Assembly: GCA_002718375.1 (NCBI GenBank)
Contig: PBEI01000024.1
Coordinates: forward strand, 1-18,344
Origin: Gammaproteobacteria bacterium
GTDB lineage: Bacteria; Pseudomonadota; Gammaproteobacteria; UBA11654
Direction: 5' to 3'
DNA: 18,344 nt
A model generated the notes under the pieces. It worked only from the letters and a program-made list of their open reading frames with translations. It ran no database searches and was not told where the DNA came from. Numbering within the stretch: position 1 is the first letter of the stretch; every line of letters starts with the position of its first letter. The position numbers and the translations under genes were made by a program. Below, in pieces: positions 14,645 through 18,344 of the stretch.

Positions 14645-15895
14645 TTATTGAATTTCTAATTTCTTACTTAGATTTTTAATTCTTTCAGAACATTGAACTT
14701 CTTTTGTTCTGAAAAATAATTCATGGTTATTCTCTAGTAAATCAAGGTCATATTGATAATTAACCATGATTCCTTTTGATTGATGTATTCCTTTGAGAGA
14801 CATGTCAGCATTTAGGTTTACCCTTTCTAATCTGGCACCGTTTCCTAAATGGAATCTTGCAACAGGATCATTTGGAAACCCATCTTCTCTGTTTGAATGC
14901 AAAAAATAAATTATGGCATTTTTGAGTAGATCTTCATCATCCAAATTTCCATTGATCGATTTTTCTTTAAGCCATTTTGAAAAACCTGGAACAGGTGAAA
15001 GTGTGACAAATTTCTCTAGCCCATCATTCTTGCGCTTTAATTTGTGAACAACTTCTTTAATTAAGAAGTTACCAAATGAAATCCCTGAAAGACCATCCTG
15101 ACAACTTGAAATTGAATAAAAGACTGCTGTACTAATATCATTCTCAGGTATGACACTTCTATCAATCTTGATCACCTGATCAATCTTCTTAGGCATATTA
15201 TCAGTTAATGCAACTTCAACAAAGATAAGTGGTTCATTGGGTATGAGCGGATGGAAAAATGCAAAACATCTCCTATCTTCTGGCTCTAATCTTGATCTAA
15301 GATCACTCCACGAATTGATTTCATGTACCGCTTCATAGGCAATTATCTTCTCTAAAATACTTGCTGGTGTAGACCAATCTATCCTTTTTAGAACCAAAAA
15401 AGATGGGTTAAACCAATGTTTAAAAAGATTTAAAAGAGCTGCATCAAAGAATGCCAATTTGTGATTGTCTTTTTCAAGTAACCTGATCCTCTCTCTGAGT
15501 TTGACCAATCTAAGAGTGCCGTCAGAAACTGTATTTAATCTCCGGAAGAGCTCAACCCATTCAGGCTCAGAGGATTGGGAAATTTTTTCCAGATTTTCTT
15601 GTGTTTTATTCTTGGAATACTCTATTGATGCCTTTGATAATGAATCAGTGTCTATGTCATATTCCTCAAAAAGAGTGTTTAAGAAATTAATAAATTGCTT
15701 GTCATTAAGTGCCTCTATCAAGTTAAAAAGATTTTCTGCATATACCAATGCAGACACTTCTCCACTTTTTGACATAACCGATTCTACAGCCTTATTTATA
15801 TCTTGAGGCAGATTGTCTAGATCTTTTGTCCGAAAATAACGACTCCCTAAGGTTCCGCCCTTAATAGATGAAATCAGATTTTGGAATATGCTCAT
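14645..15895 (-). CDS. Malonyl-CoA decarboxylase
   Basis: The enzyme converts malonyl-CoA to acetyl-CoA and CO2. The 416 residues have a helical N-terminal oligomerisation domain and a C-terminal acetyltransferase-like catalytic domain. Motifs match MLYCD: HEINSWSDLRSRL, CFAFFHPLIPNEPLIFVEVAL, VFYSISSCQDGLSGISFGNFLI with the expected catalytic Ser (261 or 263), FVTLSPVPGF, and ARFHLGNGARLERVN with His349. The protein is slightly short but complete. It begins 17 bases after the sdaA stop, so it likely shares that transcript. It is not beside a malonyl-CoA synthetase or malonate carrier, unlike mat loci, so the source of malonyl-CoA is unclear. It is convergent with the transporter gene. Confidence 0.92.
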   Translation of the reverse strand: MSIFQNLISSIKGGTLGSRYFRTKDLDNLPQDINKAVESVMSKSGEVSALVYAENLFNLIEALNDKQFINFLNTLFEEYDIDTDSLSKASIEYSKNKTQENLEKISQSSEPEWVELFRRLNTVSDGTLRLVKLRERIRLLEKDNHKLAFFDAALLNLFKHWFNPSFLVLKRIDWSTPASILEKIIAYEAVHEINSWSDLRSRLEPEDRRCFAFFHPLIPNEPLIFVEVALTDNMPKKIDQVIKIDRSVIPENDISTAVFYSISSCQDGLSGISFGNFLIKEVVHKLKRKNDGLEKFVTLSPVPGFSKWLKEKSINGNLDDEDLLKNAIIYFLHSNREDGFPNDPVARFHLGNGARLERVNLNADMSLKGIHQSKGIMVNYQYDLDLLENNHELFFRTKEVQCSERIKNLSKKLEIQ

Positions 15896-15912
15896 TGTGG
15901 ATCAGAAGTATA

Positions 15913-17313
15913 CTAACATTCGATAATATTTACTGGAACTTCTAGTACATTCGTTGCAAGTCCGCCACGAGATGTCTCTTTATATCGAAGATGCATATCT
16001 TCGCCAGTTTTTCTCATTGTCCGAATTACTCTATCCAATGAAACAAAGTGGGTCCCATCTCCCTGGAGTGCCATACGAGCAGCATGAATTGCTTTGACCG
16101 ACGCTGTGGCGTTTCGCTCAATGCAAGGTATTTGCACCAATCCACCTATCGGATCACAAGTGAGGCCTAAATTATGCTCCATTGCAATTTCAGCCGCATT
16201 TTCAACTTGTGATGGTGATCCGCCTAGAACTTCCGCCAGTGCTCCAGCTGCCATTGAACAGGCTGAACCTACTTCACCTTGACACCCAACTTCAGCACCA
16301 CTAATAGATGCATTCTTTTTATAAAGGATACCTATTGCCGCTGCAGTTAATAGAAACCGAACCACTCCATCTTCATCTGCATCAGGAACAAAATTCATGT
16401 AATAATGTAAAACAGCTGGGATGATACCTGCTGCTCCATTTGTAGGAGCGGTTACTACAGTACCTCCTGCTGCATTCTCTTCATTGGTTGCTAAGGCATA
16501 AAGAGTTACCCAGTCGAGAATAGTTAATGGATCATCAGGCTTTTTGTCTGATTTCTTTGTTAATTGTAAATAAAGCTTATGAGAGCGACGCTCCACATTC
16601 AAACCACCTGGCAGAACGCCTTCATTATTTATGCCTCGGTCGACTACTTCTTGCATCACAGACCATAAATGAAGGAGTTCCTTACGGGTTTTCCTTTCTG
16701 ATCGCCATGCACATTCATTTGCCAACATGATATCGGATATATTGAGTGATTCATTCTCACAATATTCGAGGAGTTGAGTAGCCTTGTCATAGGGAAAAGT
16801 GATCTTGGTTTCGTCTTCTGTAATGAGATCCCCATCATCTCTCGAATCATCGACTATAAATCCGCCTCCAACAGAATAATAGGTCTTATTATCTATCTCT
16901 TTACCTTTATTATCATAAGCGGAGAATGTCATTCCATTGGGATGAAAAGGAAGTGATTTCCTTCGATAGAGCTTCTGATCTGTTACATGATCATAATTGA
17001 TCATATGCTTTCCGAGTAGATTTAGCCGCCCCTCAGAATGAATCTTTTCAATCCGACTCGAAATTGATGTTGCATCAACCTTATCAGGCTCCTCACCTTC
17101 CAAACCTAGAATTATAGCCTTGGGTGTTCCATGAGCTTTACCTGTGGCACCAAGAGAGCCATACATCTCAGATTGAATTCGAGTCACTTTTTTCAATAGT
17201 TTAGATTTTTCGATTCCAAGGATAAATTTCCTTGCAGCAATCATCGGCCCAACAGTATGTGAGCTGGATGGCCCAATACCAATTTTAAAGAGATCAAAAA
17301 CACTGATTGCCAT
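15913..17313 (-). CDS. sdaA: L-serine ammonia-lyase, iron-sulfur type
   Basis: The enzyme deaminates L-serine to pyruvate with a [4Fe-4S] cluster. The single 466-residue chain joins the beta domain (N-terminal, [13 protein letters not shown]) and the catalytic alpha domain, so it is the one-chain type 2 form seen in E. coli SdaA/SdaB and Legionella. Cluster cysteines are Cys344 ([11 protein letters not shown]), Cys386 (LTCDPIGG) and Cys397 (IPCIERN). The last residue is Cys466, matching the Legionella 'tail-in-mouth' cysteine that occupies the fourth iron site until serine displaces it. The ATG at 17313 lies 18 bases after the sulfotransferase stop, so the gene is probably in one operon with it and malonyl-CoA decarboxylase. 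Paralogues SdaA and SdaB cannot be told apart here. Confidence 0.95.
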   Translation of the reverse strand: MAISVFDLFKIGIGPSSSHTVGPMIAARKFILGIEKSKLLKKVTRIQSEMYGSLGATGKAHGTPKAIILGLEGEEPDKVDATSISSRIEKIHSEGRLNLLGKHMINYDHVTDQKLYRRKSLPFHPNGMTFSAYDNKGKEIDNKTYYSVGGGFIVDDSRDDGDLITEDETKITFPYDKATQLLEYCENESLNISDIMLANECAWRSERKTRKELLHLWSVMQEVVDRGINNEGVLPGGLNVERRSHKLYLQLTKKSDKKPDDPLTILDWVTLYALATNEENAAGGTVVTAPTNGAAGIIPAVLHYYMNFVPDADEDGVVRFLLTAAAIGILYKKNASISGAEVGCQGEVGSACSMAAGALAEVLGGSPSQVENAAEIAMEHNLGLTCDPIGGLVQIPCIERNATASVKAIHAARMALQGDGTHFVSLDRVIRTMRKTGEDMHLRYKETSRGGLATNVLEVPVNIIEC

Positions 17314-17331
17314 AATACTTATATCAAATTA

Positions 17332-18344
17332 TCAACTTGATTTGATTAGCTCAAGATCTTCAGTCTTTATGAGTTCAGCCCCAAGACCATTCAATAAAGG
17401 TGAAAGATGCTTTGCATATGGTTTCCATCTGTGCATACCAGACTTATTAATAGGTTTACGAACCTGTTCTGAGCTTGCCGTTCTGACAGATCTATCTGTC
17501 TCATAGAATTTGATGCAAGACTCCTCGAAAGGCAATTCCAAGAAATCTAGCATCCTGAATACCTGACCTTCCAAATCATCAATGATGTCCTCATTATTCA
17601 CTCTCAAGATTTTATTTGGTAAAACTTTATCCCAATGATCCATCAGCTGGACATAACTCTTGTAATAGCTCCCAGCCTCAGCCAACCCATATGTGAATTC
17701 CTGGCCTTGAGCGAATAATTGTTTAAACATACTAAAACAGCAATCCAATGGATATCTTCTCGCATCGATAATTTTTGCATTTGGCATGATTAAATGAATC
17801 AATCCTATATGTCGAAAATTGTTCGGCATTTTATCGGTAAATCTTGGTGCTCCCTTGCGATGCATATTTGTTTCATCGATAAACTTTCTTCCCAATTCCG
17901 CTCTCTTATCGTGAGAAAGATGTTCCATGCTTTTTGGATAATTTCCTTCCTTACCATATATATCATCCCCTCTGAGACTTTGTGCCATAGATAGGATATT
18001 CGGTAATTCAAGAGTTCCATCAATCATTGAATGCGAGGCCAAGATTTGTTCGATCAAGGTTGAGCCTGCTCTTGGAAGTCCAAGGATAAATATTGGATCC
18101 TCAGCTTCATAACCGCCATCACCATGGTTTTCAAAAAATGATTGATCACATACATCAATTTGGGCCTGTAACTCTCTATCCATTCTTTCAATGGAATATT
18201 TGCTTTGCTTATTCTTAATCTTATTCCCTGAATCAAGATGAATAAAAGCTTCATCATATTCCCCTATTGCTTCAGAGCCTTGAGCCAATGCAAAGTGAAA
18301 ATAAGCTTTATCTCGCAGAGTTAGATCAACTCTTTTTAGTTGCT
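17332..18344 (-). CDS. TPR-linked sulfotransferase, C-terminal part (cut by window edge)
   Basis: This PAPS-type sulfotransferase (Sulfotransfer_3-like) has the 5'-phosphosulfate loop ILGLPRAGSTLIEQILASHS and the 3'-phosphate motif DARRYPLDCCFSMFKQLF. The frame stays open to the right edge through KAYFHFALAQGSEAIGEYDEAFIHL, which reads as a tetratricopeptide repeat before the catalytic domain. The TTG at 18288 is therefore an internal codon, not the start, and the gene is 5'-truncated with 337 codons visible. Proteins of this TPR-sulfotransferase type are common in marine bacteria. Their acceptors are mostly unknown. It is followed 18 bases later by sdaA. No signal peptide can be assessed. 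Confidence 0.9.
   Translation of the reverse strand, partial: QLKRVDLTLRDKAYFHFALAQGSEAIGEYDEAFIHLDSGNKIKNKQSKYSIERMDRELQAQIDVCDQSFFENHGDGGYEAEDPIFILGLPRAGSTLIEQILASHSMIDGTLELPNILSMAQSLRGDDIYGKEGNYPKSMEHLSHDKRAELGRKFIDETNMHRKGAPRFTDKMPNNFRHIGLIHLIMPNAKIIDARRYPLDCCFSMFKQLFAQGQEFTYGLAEAGSYYKSYVQLMDHWDKVLPNKILRVNNEDIIDDLEGQVFRMLDFLELPFEESCIKFYETDRSVRTASSEQVRKPINKSGMHRWKPYAKHLSPLLNGLGAELIKTEDLELIKSS

Noticed and set aside
17332..18288. Sulfotransferase as a complete 318-residue gene starting at TTG 18288
   Set aside because: The frame continues open to the window edge with tetratricopeptide-like sequence, so the gene is 5'-truncated.
1..18344. CRISPR array, transposon or prophage
   Set aside because: No spaced repeats, transposase, integrase, phage genes or long inverted repeats are visible.

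Overview
The window looks like a piece of a low-GC (high 30s percent by eye), streamlined marine gammaproteobacterial chromosome. The evidence is the core block tsaD / rpsU-yqeY-dnaG-rpoD with a CAU-anticodon tRNA just beyond rpoD (E. coli keeps ileX near rpoD), the very tight gene packing, and accessory genes typical of oligotrophic marine bacteria: a YHYH lipoprotein, a TPR-sulfotransferase, a PQQ sugar dehydrogenase and paired oxygenases. A SAR86-like lineage is possible. No 16S rRNA is present, so this placement is an inference.

Layout. (1) 1-1167, minus strand: tsaD followed by the start of folB, which runs off the left edge. (2) 1261-5689, plus strand: the macromolecular-synthesis genes rpsU, yqeY, dnaG and rpoD. 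(3) 5686-6701, minus strand: a C-terminal relic of a GH16 glucanase whose stop codon overlaps the rpoD stop, then an alpha/beta-hydrolase-fold protein without a recognisable catalytic triad. (4) 6774-6850: tRNA(CAU), probably tRNA-Ile2. (5) 6975-11615: an AT-rich accessory stretch with a YHYH lipoprotein, an orphan NeuB-type synthase, a small membrane protein, and a PQQ sugar dehydrogenase coupled to a membrane protein. (6) 11616-14633: a candidate catabolic module made of a PhnZ/TmpB-like HD-domain oxygenase and a TmpA/gamma-butyrobetaine-hydroxylase-like 2-oxoglutarate oxygenase in one transcript, with a divergent MHS-family transporter 34 bp away. (7) 14645-18344, minus strand: TPR-sulfotransferase (cut by the right edge), L-serine ammonia-lyase and malonyl-CoA decarboxylase in a close-packed run.

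The most interesting system is block 6. A BBOX-like hydroxylase paired with a PhnZ-like diiron oxygenase is the architecture of TmpA/TmpB, which convert 2-(trimethylamino)ethylphosphonate to glycine betaine and phosphate. The linked transporter belongs to the superfamily subgroup that includes ProP. The HD protein does not keep the PhnZ Tyr/Glu pair in its usual order, so the substrate may be different. No stretch longer than 300 bases lacks a gene. I see no CRISPR array, no intact insertion sequence and no rRNA.
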